Counted from the first letter of the stretch, positions 18,370-27,300 are shown. The stretch is 64,000 nucleotides of DNA from Polaribacter marinus (GCF_022662535.1 NZ_JAKQYM010000004.1:186001-250000), one strand, 5' to 3'. Numbers and translations are program-made. Notes: generated by a model not told the origin, from the sequence alone.

Positions 18370-19029
18370 TTACATCTCTAAGTATTTTTGTAAATAATCA
18401 GATCTGTTTTTTAAATCCTCTAAATAAATATCGTTTTCATGAGTAGAAATTATTTTATAATCATAACGCCTAAAGGTTTGAATCATTTCATTGATTTCAT
18501 TAGAAACTATTCTTAGTGTAACCTGAATAAAATCATTTGTTTTTTCTGAAATATATACACCTAATAATTTGCCACCATTAGCTTCTACAATTTGAGCGAT
18601 TTCTCCCATAGAATAATCATTTTCTAATTTTTCAACAACTAAGGTTTCACTTTCTTCTAACATAAATGGGCTTGTAGAAAAAACATCTAATACATCACAC
18701 AAATCATAATAACCGACGTAAATTTTATCTTTATTTAAAACAGGAACAATATTGGTGTTGTTATCTGCAAAAATTTTTAAAAGTTCTAAAACTGTTGCTT
18801 TTTCATTTGCAAAAAAAGAATTTAATAAATGTGCATGCGCAACTAACTCTTCGTCTTTATGCTCTAACGTTTGTATGTCTTCTTCTGCAAAAGAGCCAAG
18901 TAATTGATTATTTTCAACGACAGGGAAATGAGTAATAGGGAAATTTTTAAATACTTTTTGTGCGCTTTTTACACTGTCTTTTAATCGAAGTGCCTTAATC
19001 TCTTTTAGTATGTAATCGTTAATGTTCAT
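18370..19029 (-). CDS. CBS-domain protein
   Basis: A 219-residue soluble protein with two CBS repeats (about 1-60 and 70-125), including PITHFPVVENNQLLGSF and TNIVPVLNKDKIYVGY, and an ACT-like C-terminal region (about 140-205). CBS pairs bind adenosine nucleotides. The place next to nadK and divergent from pdxJ is conserved in Flavobacteriia, but the ligand and target are unknown. A TATATTCG box on the minus strand (19036-19043) is a plausible promoter. Confidence 0.8.
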   Translation of the reverse strand: MNINDYILKEIKALRLKDSVKSAQKVFKNFPITHFPVVENNQLLGSFAEEDIQTLEHKDEELVAHAHLLNSFFANEKATVLELLKIFADNNTNIVPVLNKDKIYVGYYDLCDVLDVFSTSPFMLEESETLVVEKLENDYSMGEIAQIVEANGGKLLGVYISEKTNDFIQVTLRIVSNEINEMIQTFRRYDYKIISTHENDIYLEDLKNRSDYLQKYLEM

Positions 19030-19064
19030 TCTTTACGAATATAGGATAAAATGATTTAATGAGT

Positions 19065-19072
19065 TATCTTTG
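19065..19072 (+). promoter_or_regulatory. -7 box of pdxJ
   Basis: TATCTTTG, 17 bases before the pdxJ ATG at 19090, in the divergent region shared with the CBS gene. Confidence 0.5.
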
Positions 19073-19089
19073 TAAGCTAATTTTAGACA

Positions 19090-19803
19090 ATGACAAAGTT
19101 AAGTGTAAATATTAATAAAATAGCAACTTTACGTAATTCTCGTGGCGGAAACGTGCCAAATTTACTAAAAGTTGCCAAAGATATTGAAGAGTTTGGTGCA
19201 GAAGGAATTACAATTCATCCAAGACCAGATGAAAGGCATATTCGTTATCAAGATGCAAGAGATTTAAAAAATAGTGTTACCACAGAATTTAATATAGAAG
19301 GAAACCCTATTCAATCTTTTATAGATTTGGTTTTAGAAACAAAACCAACGCAAGTTACTTTGGTGCCAGATGCTGTTGATGCGATTACGTCTAATGCAGG
19401 TTGGGATACCATTACTCATCAATCTTTTTTGCAAGAAGTTATTAAAGAGTTTCAACAAAATGGAATTAGAACTTCTGTTTTTATTGACGCAGATTTAAAA
19501 TTGATTGAAGCTGCGGCAAAAACAGGAGCAGACAGGATAGAATTATATACAGAAGAATTTGCCTCGCAATTTGATTTGGGCAATTTTGATGCTGTAAAAC
19601 CTTATACAGAAGCAGCTATTTTAGCTAATAATTTAGGGTTAGGAATTAATGCTGGACATGATTTAAGTCTAGATAATATTAAATTCTTTAAAGAGAGCAT
19701 ACCTAATTTAGCAGAAGTTTCAATTGGGCATGCACTAATAGCAGAAAGTTTATATTTGGGCTTAGAAAATGTTGTTAATATGTATTTGCATCGTCTTAAA
19801 TAA
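19090..19803 (+). CDS. pdxJ: Pyridoxine 5'-phosphate synthase
   Basis: Condenses 1-deoxyxylulose 5-phosphate with 3-amino-2-oxopropyl phosphate to form pyridoxine 5'-phosphate. A TIM barrel of 237 residues with [17 protein letters not shown] at the start, [13 protein letters not shown], and the C-terminal NAGHDLS and [11 protein letters not shown] segments of the phosphate site. A hydrolase gene follows after 53 bases. Confidence 0.95.
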   Translation: MTKLSVNINKIATLRNSRGGNVPNLLKVAKDIEEFGAEGITIHPRPDERHIRYQDARDLKNSVTTEFNIEGNPIQSFIDLVLETKPTQVTLVPDAVDAITSNAGWDTITHQSFLQEVIKEFQQNGIRTSVFIDADLKLIEAAAKTGADRIELYTEEFASQFDLGNFDAVKPYTEAAILANNLGLGINAGHDLSLDNIKFFKESIPNLAEVSIGHALIAESLYLGLENVVNMYLHRLK

Positions 19804-19856
19804 CTGTAAACATTTAGACCTCAACTGCATTCGATCTGATAAAATATTAAATATAA

Positions 19857-20630
19857 ATGTCAAAAAATCCAATACTACATTCAACAATACTTGGAGCAGG
19901 AAAACCGCTTTTAATTTTACACGGTTATTTTGGTATGTCTGATAACTGGAAAACGCTAGGAAATCAGTTTTCTAAAGATTATCAAGTTCATTTAATAGAC
20001 CAAAGAAATCATGGTAGGAGTTTTCATGAAGATGAATTTAATTATGAAGTTTTAGTAGAAGATTTATATAATTATATTCAGCATTATCAATTAGAAAAAG
20101 TCTATTTAATCGGTCATTCAATGGGTGGGAAAACAGCAATGTTATTTGCAGTAACTTATCCTAGTTTGGTAGAGAAACTAGTTGTTGTAGATATTTCTCC
20201 AAGAATGTATCAGCCTCATCACAACGCAATTTTAGCAGGTTTAAATTCAGTTGATTTTTCTGTACAAAATTCAAGAAAATTAGTAGAAGAAAAAATAGCC
20301 GAATTAATCCCAGAATTTGGAGTTCGTCAGTTTTTAATGAAAAATGTGTATTGGAAAGAAAAAGGGCAATTAGATTACCGTTTTAATTTAGAATCTTTAA
20401 CAGCAAATAACTCAGAAGTAGGAGAAGGGTTGCCTTCTTTCACTGTTTTTGAAAAAGAAACATTATTTTTAAAAGGTTCTAAGTCCAATTACCTTACAGA
20501 AGATGAAATGCCAATTATAGAAGCGCATTTTCCGAATTCTAAAATTGTAGAAATTAAAGATGCAGGTCATTGGTTACATGCAGAAAATCCGAAAGATTTT
20601 TATAATGAAGTTTGTGCTTTTTTAGGGTAA
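19857..20630 (+). CDS. Alpha/beta-fold hydrolase (YbfF-like esterase)
   Basis: A 257-residue cytosolic alpha/beta hydrolase. The oxyanion segment LILHGYFG is followed by the nucleophile elbow GHSMGG with S88, and a C-terminal AGHWLHAENP supplies the catalytic His. The sequence DQRNHGRSFH is typical of the YbfF acyl-CoA esterase branch. The physiological substrate cannot be read from the sequence. Its 3' end faces the small gene at 20647. Confidence 0.83.
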   Translation: MSKNPILHSTILGAGKPLLILHGYFGMSDNWKTLGNQFSKDYQVHLIDQRNHGRSFHEDEFNYEVLVEDLYNYIQHYQLEKVYLIGHSMGGKTAMLFAVTYPSLVEKLVVVDISPRMYQPHHNAILAGLNSVDFSVQNSRKLVEEKIAELIPEFGVRQFLMKNVYWKEKGQLDYRFNLESLTANNSEVGEGLPSFTVFEKETLFLKGSKSNYLTEDEMPIIEAHFPNSKIVEIKDAGHWLHAENPKDFYNEVCAFLG

Positions 20631-20646
20631 AAAAAAGGTAAGTTAA

Positions 20647-20880
20647 TTATCCAACTTCACCTCTGTGAGGCTTTAAAGCATCTCTATAAATTTTCATGTC
20701 GGTTTCATCAATAGTAATAAAAGCAGAAAACAGCATTGGGTTCTTTTCTTGAATATCAATTTCATGAAAGGCTAAGTTTTCAATGGTTGCAAATTCTTTT
20801 AAATGAATGGTATGATGTTTAGCTGTTTCTTGAGCATCTGGACCTCTAAAGTCCCATAGTAATTTTATTTTTCTACTCAT
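20647..20880 (-). CDS. Conserved hypothetical protein, 77 aa
   Basis: I do not recognise a named family. The ATG at 20880 starts MSRKIKLLWDFRGPDA; a longer in-frame start at 20922 runs into the upstream gene. It is a small soluble protein, rich in His (AKHHTIHLKEF), with mixed alpha/beta character and a DETDMKIYRDALKPHRG ending. It starts 10 bases after the thiamine pyrophosphokinase gene, so it is probably co-transcribed with it. Confidence 0.6.
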   Translation of the reverse strand: MSRKIKLLWDFRGPDAQETAKHHTIHLKEFATIENLAFHEIDIQEKNPMLFSAFITIDETDMKIYRDALKPHRGEVG

Positions 20881-20890
20881 TTTTTTATTT

Positions 20891-21496
20891 TTAATGATTG
20901 ATGAAAATGAATAACTCGCCACTTTCGAACGTAATTTTTAGTTTGTTTTTGATGGATTTATTTCTGGTGCCAATTCTTTGTCCAAAAGTTAAATCCTCTT
21001 TAAATAACGGATATTGCAATCCTTCAGTAATAATATTGGTTGCTTTTGGGAAAGGAACTAAAGAAACAATTTTGTCTTTAGAAATTGTAAGTTCTGTGCT
21101 TTTATCAGCTAAAAAATAACGGCTATGATTGTCAAAAAAAGTGAGTTGTAATTTTTCTTTCCATTGAATTGTAGTGTGCAGATTACCTAAAAAATGATCT
21201 TGTTCTTTACCACTTGCACCAAAAATATCAATCTGTTTAAAGCCTTTATCGAACAAAATTTGAAGTATTTTATCAAAATCCGTAAATTCTTGATTTGGTG
21301 TATGAATAAGCTCAATATTTTTTGGTAGATTTTCTAAAGAATCAAAATCGCCACTTATAAAATTAGGAATTATCTGTTGTTCTTTTAAGAATTGATAAGC
21401 GCCATCTGTGGCACAAATAATTTCATAATCAGAAAATTCTGGAAGCGTTTTTGGTGGTTCTCCGTTTAAAAGTAAGAAGATTTTTTTTTGTTTCAT
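20891..21496 (-). CDS. Thiamine diphosphokinase
   Basis: Transfers pyrophosphate from ATP to thiamine to make thiamine diphosphate. Visible are the CATDGA segment, FISGDFDSL with the catalytic Asp pair, TDFDKILQ (the TDxxK motif), and GASGKEQDHFLGNL. The ATG at 21496 gives 201 residues, normal for the family; an upstream TTG at 21517 would overlap the terminator stem. A TATTTTTG box lies just upstream on the minus strand. Confidence 0.88.
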   Translation of the reverse strand: MKQKKIFLLLNGEPPKTLPEFSDYEIICATDGAYQFLKEQQIIPNFISGDFDSLENLPKNIELIHTPNQEFTDFDKILQILFDKGFKQIDIFGASGKEQDHFLGNLHTTIQWKEKLQLTFFDNHSRYFLADKSTELTISKDKIVSLVPFPKATNIITEGLQYPLFKEDLTFGQRIGTRNKSIKNKLKITFESGELFIFINH

Positions 21497-21502
21497 CAAC
21501 CA

Positions 21503-21510
21503 CAAAAATA
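21503..21510 (-). promoter_or_regulatory. -7 box of thiamine diphosphokinase, nearly leaderless
   Basis: Minus-strand TATTTTTG ends 6 bases before the ATG at 21496, so the predicted transcript has a 5' leader of only a few bases. Confidence 0.4.
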
Positions 21511-21516
21511 CAAACA

Positions 21517-21554
21517 AAAAAGCATCATTTCTAAAAATTAGAAAGATGCTTTTC
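21517..21554 (-). terminator. Terminator of the MotA/TolQ-like gene
   Basis: Stem AAAAGCATC/GATGCTTTT with an inner TTTCT/AGAAA extension and a T-rich end on the minus strand, directly after the gene ending at 21581. Confidence 0.7.
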
Positions 21555-21580
21555 TAGCTTACTAAAAAAGAAATTTGATA

Positions 21581-21919
21581 TTACTTTTTCACCCAAGTTA
21601 AAATGATGGTAAATAGTTTTCCTATTAAAAAGATAACCATTCCAAAAGTAGGTGATAATAAGCCAACTTTAAATCCTCCAGCTAAAACTTGTGGAGAAAT
21701 ATCACCTGTAGCCACTGAGATGTCTTTTAAAGCACCTAAAAGACCAATAACAAAACCTAAAACTCCAAATACAAATGCAAATAAAGCCAAGGCATTAATT
21801 AGTTTGTACGTTTTTTCTGAATTGTCTTTTAATCCTTTCACAAATAAAAGGACAATAACAACTAATAAAATTAATAAAGGAACCATAAAAATTAGCCCAC
21901 CATCTAAAATAAAATTCAT
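21581..21919 (-). CDS. Small MotA/TolQ/ExbB-family membrane protein
   Basis: A 112-residue protein with three predicted membrane helices: an N-terminal one (about 8-27), a Gly-rich one (about 42-65, GVLGFVIGLLGAL), and a C-terminal one (about 85-108). The central GLLGALKDIS and the Pro-Thr-Phe-Gly (SPTFGMV) turn recall the MotA/TolQ proton-channel core, but it is about half the usual length and lacks the N-terminal cytoplasmic domain. No ExbD/TolR partner is adjacent. The family assignment is moderate and the function unknown. Confidence 0.65.
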   Translation of the reverse strand: MNFILDGGLIFMVPLLILLVVIVLLFVKGLKDNSEKTYKLINALALFAFVFGVLGFVIGLLGALKDISVATGDISPQVLAGGFKVGLLSPTFGMVIFLIGKLFTIILTWVKK

Positions 21920-22123
21920 AATATGTGTTTTAAGATTATGTTGCTAAAGTATTTACTAAATAGTTTCTCCCTTTTTTTTTGCGACCAATTACCCATTTGG
22001 ATTGGGTTTTAACAAATATCGTAAATTTAAATTTTACGCTATAAAATATGTAGAAACACTACTTAATTTGGTATTTCGCCTATTTTTACTGTAAATAAAT
22101 TATAAAATGAGTTTATTTGTAAG

Positions 22124-23179
22124 ATGACCAAAATAATTATTAAAATTTTAAAGAAAGCCTTTTTACATTTTCTTTTTTGGATGGTGGTTTGGTTTTTCTT
22201 TATTAGTTTTTTTAGTGTAGGTTCTACAAACGAAAATTTTATTTTCTGGTTTTCTGCAATTTTAAGCAGTATTTCAATTGTATCATCTTACGTTTTTGTG
22301 TATCATTTAATTCCAGGCTTTTTAATTGCTAAAAAGGAAAAGCTATTTATTTTATATACTTTTTACGCAAGTGTTTTTATTGTGTGTGCCGTTTTAATGA
22401 CAGTGGTTTTTGGGTTTGTGTTTTTCTATAATTTAGAATATCAAAAAATGCCAGGATTAACCAAGAACTCTGGCGTAATTTTGGTGTGTGTTTTTCTGAT
22501 AATTGCACTCGCAAGCGGATTTAAAATTTTAAAGAACAATTATAAATCTTTGGATGAAAAGAAAACGTTAGAAAATAAAATTTTACAAACTCGGTTACAA
22601 TTAAAAGAACAAGAATTAAAGTTTTTAAAGATGCAAATTCATCCGGATTTTTTGTTTAATACGTTAAATACTTTGTACGGATTTGCTTTAAAAAAGTCTG
22701 ACAAAGCGCCAGAAATGATTTTAAAATTATCTAACTTGTTAGATTATATTTTATATCAAGTTGATAAACCAAAAGTGCTTTTACAAGATGAAATTATTCA
22801 TATTGAAGATTATATTTCTTTAGAAAAGTTGAGGTTTCAAGAGAGTTTACAAGTGGTTTTTAACAAAGGTCTAGATAATAATCAATTTGAAATTGCACCT
22901 ATGTTATTATTGCCTTTTGTAGAAAATGCTTTTAAACATGGAAATCAAATTGATGGCGCTCATAAAGTAAATATATCTGTAAAGATTGATAAAAATGAAC
23001 TGAACTTTACAGTTGAAAATTCAGCCATTAAAAAAGAACATTCTAAAAACGGAATTGGTTTAGAAAACATAAAAAAGCGATTAGAAATGTTGTATAAAAA
23101 TCAATATTTTCTTAAAATTTCTGCAGAAGAAAAATTGTTTAAAGTCCATTTAAAAATCTCTATAAAAAATGAGAAATAA
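22124..23179 (+). CDS. LytS-family sensor histidine kinase with altered H-box
   Basis: A 351-residue membrane kinase: four N-terminal helices (about 12-135), a coiled coil (about 145-170), the His_kinase dimerisation segment, and a C-terminal ATPase domain with LPFVENAFKHG (N-box) and NGIGLENIKKRL (G-box). In the family the H-box is usually NPHFLFN with the phosphorylated His after the Pro. Here it reads QIHPDFLFN (H173, D175), so the usual position is Asp. It overlaps the response regulator gene by 11 bases. Confidence 0.88.
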   Translation: MTKIIIKILKKAFLHFLFWMVVWFFFISFFSVGSTNENFIFWFSAILSSISIVSSYVFVYHLIPGFLIAKKEKLFILYTFYASVFIVCAVLMTVVFGFVFFYNLEYQKMPGLTKNSGVILVCVFLIIALASGFKILKNNYKSLDEKKTLENKILQTRLQLKEQELKFLKMQIHPDFLFNTLNTLYGFALKKSDKAPEMILKLSNLLDYILYQVDKPKVLLQDEIIHIEDYISLEKLRFQESLQVVFNKGLDNNQFEIAPMLLLPFVENAFKHGNQIDGAHKVNISVKIDKNELNFTVENSAIKKEHSKNGIGLENIKKRLEMLYKNQYFLKISAEEKLFKVHLKISIKNEK

Positions 23180-23855
23180 ACTAAAATGTGTTGTTGTAGA
23201 TGATGAACCAATGGCAAGAGAAATTATTGAAAGTTATATTGCAAAAACACCAAATTTAGAATTGATGAAAAGTTGTAAAAACGCTTCTGAAGCAATTTTA
23301 TTTCTAGAAGAAAACATTGCGGATTTATTTTTTCTAGATATTAATATGCCAGAAATTACTGGTTTAAGTTTAGCTAAAATCATCAATCAAAAAGCACAGA
23401 TAATTTTTACAACCGCATACAGAGATTATGCAGTTGATGGTTTTAACTTAAATGTGGTAGATTATTTGTTAAAACCTATTGGTTTTGATCGATTTTTTCA
23501 AGCAGTTCAAAAGGTTTCAATATCAGAAAATACAGAAAATAATACCGATTTTATGTTTGTGAGAGCAGACAGAAAAATGGTGAAAGTAGATTTTAATTCC
23601 ATTTTATATCTTGAAAGTTTAAGTGATTATGTAAAGATTTTTACATCAGATAAGACAATTGTAATAAGAGAAACTATTAGTAATTTAGAAGAAAAATTAC
23701 CATCAAAAAAATTCATCAGAATTCATAGGTCATTTATTATTTCTTTAAAAAATATTACTTCCTATACCAATGAATTTATCGAAATAAATCAGAAAGCGTT
23801 GCCAATAAGTAGAAGTTATAAAGAATCCGTTTTACAAAAATTAGCAGAAGTGTAG
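23169..23855 (+). CDS. LytTR-type response regulator
   Basis: A 228-residue regulator. The receiver domain has the acidic pair DDE at 11-13, phosphoacceptor D57 in FFLDINMPE, the TTAY Thr segment and KP at the beta5 end. A LytTR DNA-binding domain (about 130-228) contains FIRIHRSFIISL and PISRSYK. It is the partner of the overlapping LytS-like kinase. Target genes are unknown. Confidence 0.92.
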   Translation: MRNKLKCVVVDDEPMAREIIESYIAKTPNLELMKSCKNASEAILFLEENIADLFFLDINMPEITGLSLAKIINQKAQIIFTTAYRDYAVDGFNLNVVDYLLKPIGFDRFFQAVQKVSISENTENNTDFMFVRADRKMVKVDFNSILYLESLSDYVKIFTSDKTIVIRETISNLEEKLPSKKFIRIHRSFIISLKNITSYTNEFIEINQKALPISRSYKESVLQKLAEV

Positions 23856-23865
23856 GAATAAACTT

Positions 23866-23873
23866 TATCTTTG
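23866..23873 (+). promoter_or_regulatory. -7 box of the mevalonate-pathway genes
   Basis: TATCTTTG, 18 bases before the TTG start chosen at 23892. It overlaps an earlier in-frame TTG at 23871, which therefore cannot be the start. Confidence 0.5.
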
Positions 23874-23891
23874 TTTCAAATTTTTTATACC

Positions 23892-24971
23892 TTGAATACA
23901 GATCAATTTTTAGTAAAATCGGCATTAAAATATATTGATAAAATTTCTTTTACTTGGCAAACACCAAGTAATATTGCATTGGTAAAATATTGGGGAAAAA
24001 GCAATCCTCAAATACCTAAAAATGCATCAATCAGTTTTACTTTAAATAATTGTCATACAGTAACTACTGTTGATTTTGAAAAGAAAGAAAAATCCAAAGT
24101 AATAGATTTTGATTTGTTTTTTGAAGGCAAACAAAAAGAAGACTTTAAACCTAAAATCGCAGAATTTTTTAAAAGGATTCAAGAATATTGTCCCTATATT
24201 TTTGATTATAAAATGACAATCAATTCAGAGAATTCTTTTCCACATTCTAGCGGAATTGCATCTTCTGCTAGTGGATTAAGCGCAATTGCTATGTGTTTAA
24301 TGAGTTTAGAAAAAGAAATAAATCCTGATTTATCTGAAGAATTTATGAATAAAAAGGCTTCTTTTTTAGCTCGATTAGGCTCAGGAAGCGCAAGTAGGAG
24401 TATAGAAGGTCCATTAGTGGTATGGGGAAATCACCCAGCAATTGAAGGGAGTTCAGACTTATTTGGAGTAAAGTTTCCATATAAAGTACATGATGTTTTT
24501 CAGAATTATCAAGATGCCATTTTATTGGTAGATAAAGGAGAAAAACAAGTTTCGAGTACGGTTGGTCATAATTTAATGCACAATCATCCGTATGCCAAAA
24601 ATCGATTTTTACAAGCCAATGAAAATTTAGCTACAATTTCTAAAATTCTTCAAGAGGGTAACGTGAAAGAATTTGTAAGTTTGGTAGAAAGTGAAGCTTT
24701 AACATTACACGCAATGATGCTTACAAGCAATCCCTATTTTATTTTGATGAAGCCTAATACCTTAGAAATTATCAATAAGATTTGGGAATACCGACAAGAA
24801 AAAAATAGCAATATTTGTTTTACCTTAGATGCAGGAGCAAATGTGCATGTTTTATATCCAGAGAATGAAAAAGAAACTGTAAATGAATTCATTAATAGTG
24901 AGTTAGCGAAATATTGTCAGAAATATCAGTATATTTGTGATAGTGTAGGTTTTGGAGCTAAAAAGTTTTAA
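23892..24971 (+). CDS. mvaD: Diphosphomevalonate decarboxylase
   Basis: ATP-dependent decarboxylation of mevalonate 5-diphosphate to isopentenyl diphosphate, last step of the classical mevalonate pathway. GHMP-fold marks are SNIALVKYWGKSN, the SSGIASSASGLSA loop and SGSASRSIEG. I chose the TTG at 23892 (LNTDQFLV..., 359 residues): it follows the -7 box, and no ATG occurs before the conserved WQTPSNIALVKYWG core. It heads a group with the MORN-like gene, a GHMP kinase and a prenyltransferase. Confidence 0.92.
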   Translation: MNTDQFLVKSALKYIDKISFTWQTPSNIALVKYWGKSNPQIPKNASISFTLNNCHTVTTVDFEKKEKSKVIDFDLFFEGKQKEDFKPKIAEFFKRIQEYCPYIFDYKMTINSENSFPHSSGIASSASGLSAIAMCLMSLEKEINPDLSEEFMNKKASFLARLGSGSASRSIEGPLVVWGNHPAIEGSSDLFGVKFPYKVHDVFQNYQDAILLVDKGEKQVSSTVGHNLMHNHPYAKNRFLQANENLATISKILQEGNVKEFVSLVESEALTLHAMMLTSNPYFILMKPNTLEIINKIWEYRQEKNSNICFTLDAGANVHVLYPENEKETVNEFINSELAKYCQKYQYICDSVGFGAKKF

Positions 24972-24997
24972 AATTTATGTTTTAATTAAAGTAAAGT

Positions 24998-25381
24998 ATG
25001 AGAATTTTAGTGTTTTTTTTTCTTTTAATTTCGAGTAATTTATTTGCTCAAAAAACAATTTGGTTAGATGCAGAAATGTCTAAAACAAATCAATCTAATG
25101 CAAAGTATTATAAAGTAGGAGATGAATTAAATGGAGAAGTTTCTTTTTTTTATAAAGGAAGAACTATTTACAGAAAAGTGTATTATTTAAACGGAAAACC
25201 GGATGGTAGATTTTTTGAATATTATAAAACAGGAGAAATTAAAACGATAGGTAATTACGAAAATGGAGTTAAAGAAGGAAGTTGGAAAACCTATTATGTT
25301 AATGGAAAAATAAAAGAAAAAGGAAAATACAAAAATGGAGAGAAAGTAGGAATTTGGAAAACTTTTTACAAGAACCTTTAA
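24998..25381 (+). CDS. Exported MORN/YwqK-type repeat protein
   Basis: A 127-residue protein with a signal peptide (MRILVFFFLLISSNLFAQ) and three YwqK/MORN-like repeats in its second half: LNGKPDGRFFEYYKTGE, NYENGVKEGSWKTYYVNG, and KYKNGEKVGIWKTFYKN. Such proteins are common in Bacteroidota; most have no known function. It lies between two mevalonate-pathway genes in the same direction, but I see no functional link. Confidence 0.72.
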   Translation: MRILVFFFLLISSNLFAQKTIWLDAEMSKTNQSNAKYYKVGDELNGEVSFFYKGRTIYRKVYYLNGKPDGRFFEYYKTGEIKTIGNYENGVKEGSWKTYYVNGKIKEKGKYKNGEKVGIWKTFYKNL

Positions 25382-25407
25382 TAAAGATTTGGTAACATAA
25401 AAAATTG

Positions 25408-25415
25408 TATTTTTG
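25408..25415 (+). promoter_or_regulatory. -7 box of the GHMP kinase gene
   Basis: TATTTTTG, 20 bases before the ATG at 25436; a TTTG at 25388-25391 could be a slightly close -33 element (16-base spacer). Confidence 0.45.
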
Positions 25416-25435
25416 TATAACTATTGTTAAGAAAA

Positions 25436-26362
25436 ATGAAAGGACCTTTATTTTACGCTAAAATATTGCTATTTGGTGAATATGGAATTATAAAAGACTC
25501 AAAAGGTCTTGCAATTCCTTTTAACGCTTACAGAGGAGCATTAAAATCTACAAACGATTTGTCAGGAGTTTCAAAAAAGTCTAATGAAAATTTAGAGCTT
25601 TTTTACAAGTATATTTCTAATTTAAAAACGGATATAGTTTCTTTTAACTTGTCCGAATTTAAAACAGATATAGAAAATGGGATGTATTTTGATTCTTCAA
25701 TACCTCAAGGTTATGGTGTGGGAAGTTCTGGTGCTTTAGTGGCATCTGTTTATGATAAATACGCTACAAATAAAATAACTGTTTTAGAAAACTTAACCAG
25801 AGAGAAGTTATTGAAACTGAAAGAAGTATTTTCTTTAATGGAATCTTTCTTTCATGGAAAAAGTTCTGGTTTAGATCCGTTAAATTCATACTTAAGTTTA
25901 CCTATATTAATCAATTCTAAAACAAATATAGAACCCGCAGGAATTCCTTCACAAAAAGAAGGAAAGGGAGCTGTTTTTCTTTTAGACTCTCAACAAATTG
26001 GAGAAACTGAGCCGATGGTTAACATCTTTATGAATAAGATGAAAAACGAAGGTTTTAGAAAAATGATTAGCGAAGAATTTGCAACGACAACTGATGCTTG
26101 TATAGAAGACTTTTTAGGCGGAAACGTCAAATCTCTATTTGGTAATGTCAAATTGCTTTCTAAAATAGTGTTAAAGAATTTTAAACCTATGATTCCTAAT
26201 GCTTTTCATAAAGTTTGGGAGAAAGGAATTAAAACAAACGATTACTATTTAAAACTTTGCGGTTCTGGTGGCGGTGGCTATATTTTAGGTTTTACTGAAG
26301 ACTTTGAAAAAGCTCAAAAAAGTTTAAAAGAATATAAACTAGAACTGGTTTACAGATTCTAA
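25436..26362 (+). CDS. GHMP kinase, probable mevalonate kinase
   Basis: A 308-residue small-molecule kinase. KILLFGEYGI at the N-terminus and PQGYGVGSSGALVAS (the ATP-binding GHMP loop) are clear, followed by SGLDPLNSYL and the C-terminal LCGSGGGGYILG. With mvaD upstream and a prenyltransferase downstream, phosphorylation of mevalonate is the likely reaction, but phosphomevalonate kinase cannot be excluded from sequence alone. I used the ATG at 25436; the earlier in-frame TTG adds only four residues. Confidence 0.82.
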   Translation: MKGPLFYAKILLFGEYGIIKDSKGLAIPFNAYRGALKSTNDLSGVSKKSNENLELFYKYISNLKTDIVSFNLSEFKTDIENGMYFDSSIPQGYGVGSSGALVASVYDKYATNKITVLENLTREKLLKLKEVFSLMESFFHGKSSGLDPLNSYLSLPILINSKTNIEPAGIPSQKEGKGAVFLLDSQQIGETEPMVNIFMNKMKNEGFRKMISEEFATTTDACIEDFLGGNVKSLFGNVKLLSKIVLKNFKPMIPNAFHKVWEKGIKTNDYYLKLCGSGGGGYILGFTEDFEKAQKSLKEYKLELVYRF

Positions 26363-26369
26363 TTATTGT

Positions 26370-27287
26370 ATGATTTCCTTTAGAGTAAAAAGAATAATTT
26401 TTAAAGCATTTAGTTTAGTATCTGTTATTAGAGGCTATAACATTTTAGCTTTAATTTTTGCTCAATATTTAGCTTCTGTATTTATTTTTTCTCCACAAAA
26501 ATCTTTCAAACATGTAATTTTTGATTTGCACCTGTTATATATAATTATAGCAACAGTTTGTGTAGTTGCTGCAGGTTATATTATTAATAATTTTTACGAT
26601 GTTAAAGTTGATAGAATTAATAGACCTGTAAAAACAGGTATAGATAACTATGTAAAGCAAGAAACTAAATTAACACTCTATTTTTTCTTAAATTTTGTTG
26701 GTTTTATTTTTGGTCTGTTTGTTTCATGGAAAGCAGCTTTGTTTTTTGCTATTTATATTTTTGGAATTTGGTTTTATTCTCACAAACTTAAAAAATATCC
26801 TTTTATGGGTTTAATTTCCGCTACAATTTTAACAATTTTACCTTTTTTTGCAATCTTTGTTTATTATAAAAATTTTTCAAAAATTATCTTTGTACATGCT
26901 GTTTTTTTATTTTTGGTGATAATGCTAAGAGAACTTATTAAGGATTTAGAAAACATTAAAGGAGCAATTGCTAATAATTACGATACATTTCCGGTGGTTT
27001 ATGGAGAGAAAAAAACGAAGCAATTATCTATCTTATTAATTATTCTTACAGCTTTTCCTGTTGTTATTTTGTTTAATTACCCAGCATTAAGTTATATGAA
27101 ATACTATTTTTATTTAGCACTTATAACCTTAATCTTTATAGCCATATATCTATGGAAATCTAACAGTATCAATCAATATAGAATTTTACATAACATCTTA
27201 AAAATGTTGTTATTAGTAGGGGTTTTTAGTTTGGTTTTTATTGATACATCTTTACTTATAGAAAAAGTGATAGATAAACTGAATTAG
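26370..27287 (+). CDS. UbiA-family prenyltransferase (GGGP geranylgeranyltransferase-like)
   Basis: A 305-residue integral membrane protein with about eight helices. The first Asp-rich motif is NNFYDVKVDRINRP; the second region is DLENIKGAIANNYDTFP. This is the UbiA fold, which attaches a prenyl chain to an aromatic or glycerol-phosphate acceptor. Bacteroidota members are often annotated as geranylgeranylglycerol-phosphate geranylgeranyltransferase; the acceptor is not proven by the sequence. It starts 7 bases after the GHMP kinase, which would supply isoprenoid precursors. Confidence 0.8.
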   Translation: MISFRVKRIIFKAFSLVSVIRGYNILALIFAQYLASVFIFSPQKSFKHVIFDLHLLYIIIATVCVVAAGYIINNFYDVKVDRINRPVKTGIDNYVKQETKLTLYFFLNFVGFIFGLFVSWKAALFFAIYIFGIWFYSHKLKKYPFMGLISATILTILPFFAIFVYYKNFSKIIFVHAVFLFLVIMLRELIKDLENIKGAIANNYDTFPVVYGEKKTKQLSILLIILTAFPVVILFNYPALSYMKYYFYLALITLIFIAIYLWKSNSINQYRILHNILKMLLLVGVFSLVFIDTSLLIEKVIDKLN

Positions 27288-27300
27288 ATATTCTATTTAT

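Noticed and set aside
21603-21947. 114-residue plus-strand frame
   Set aside because: Antisense to the small MotA/TolQ-like gene, Lys/Pro/Asn-rich with no recognisable feature.
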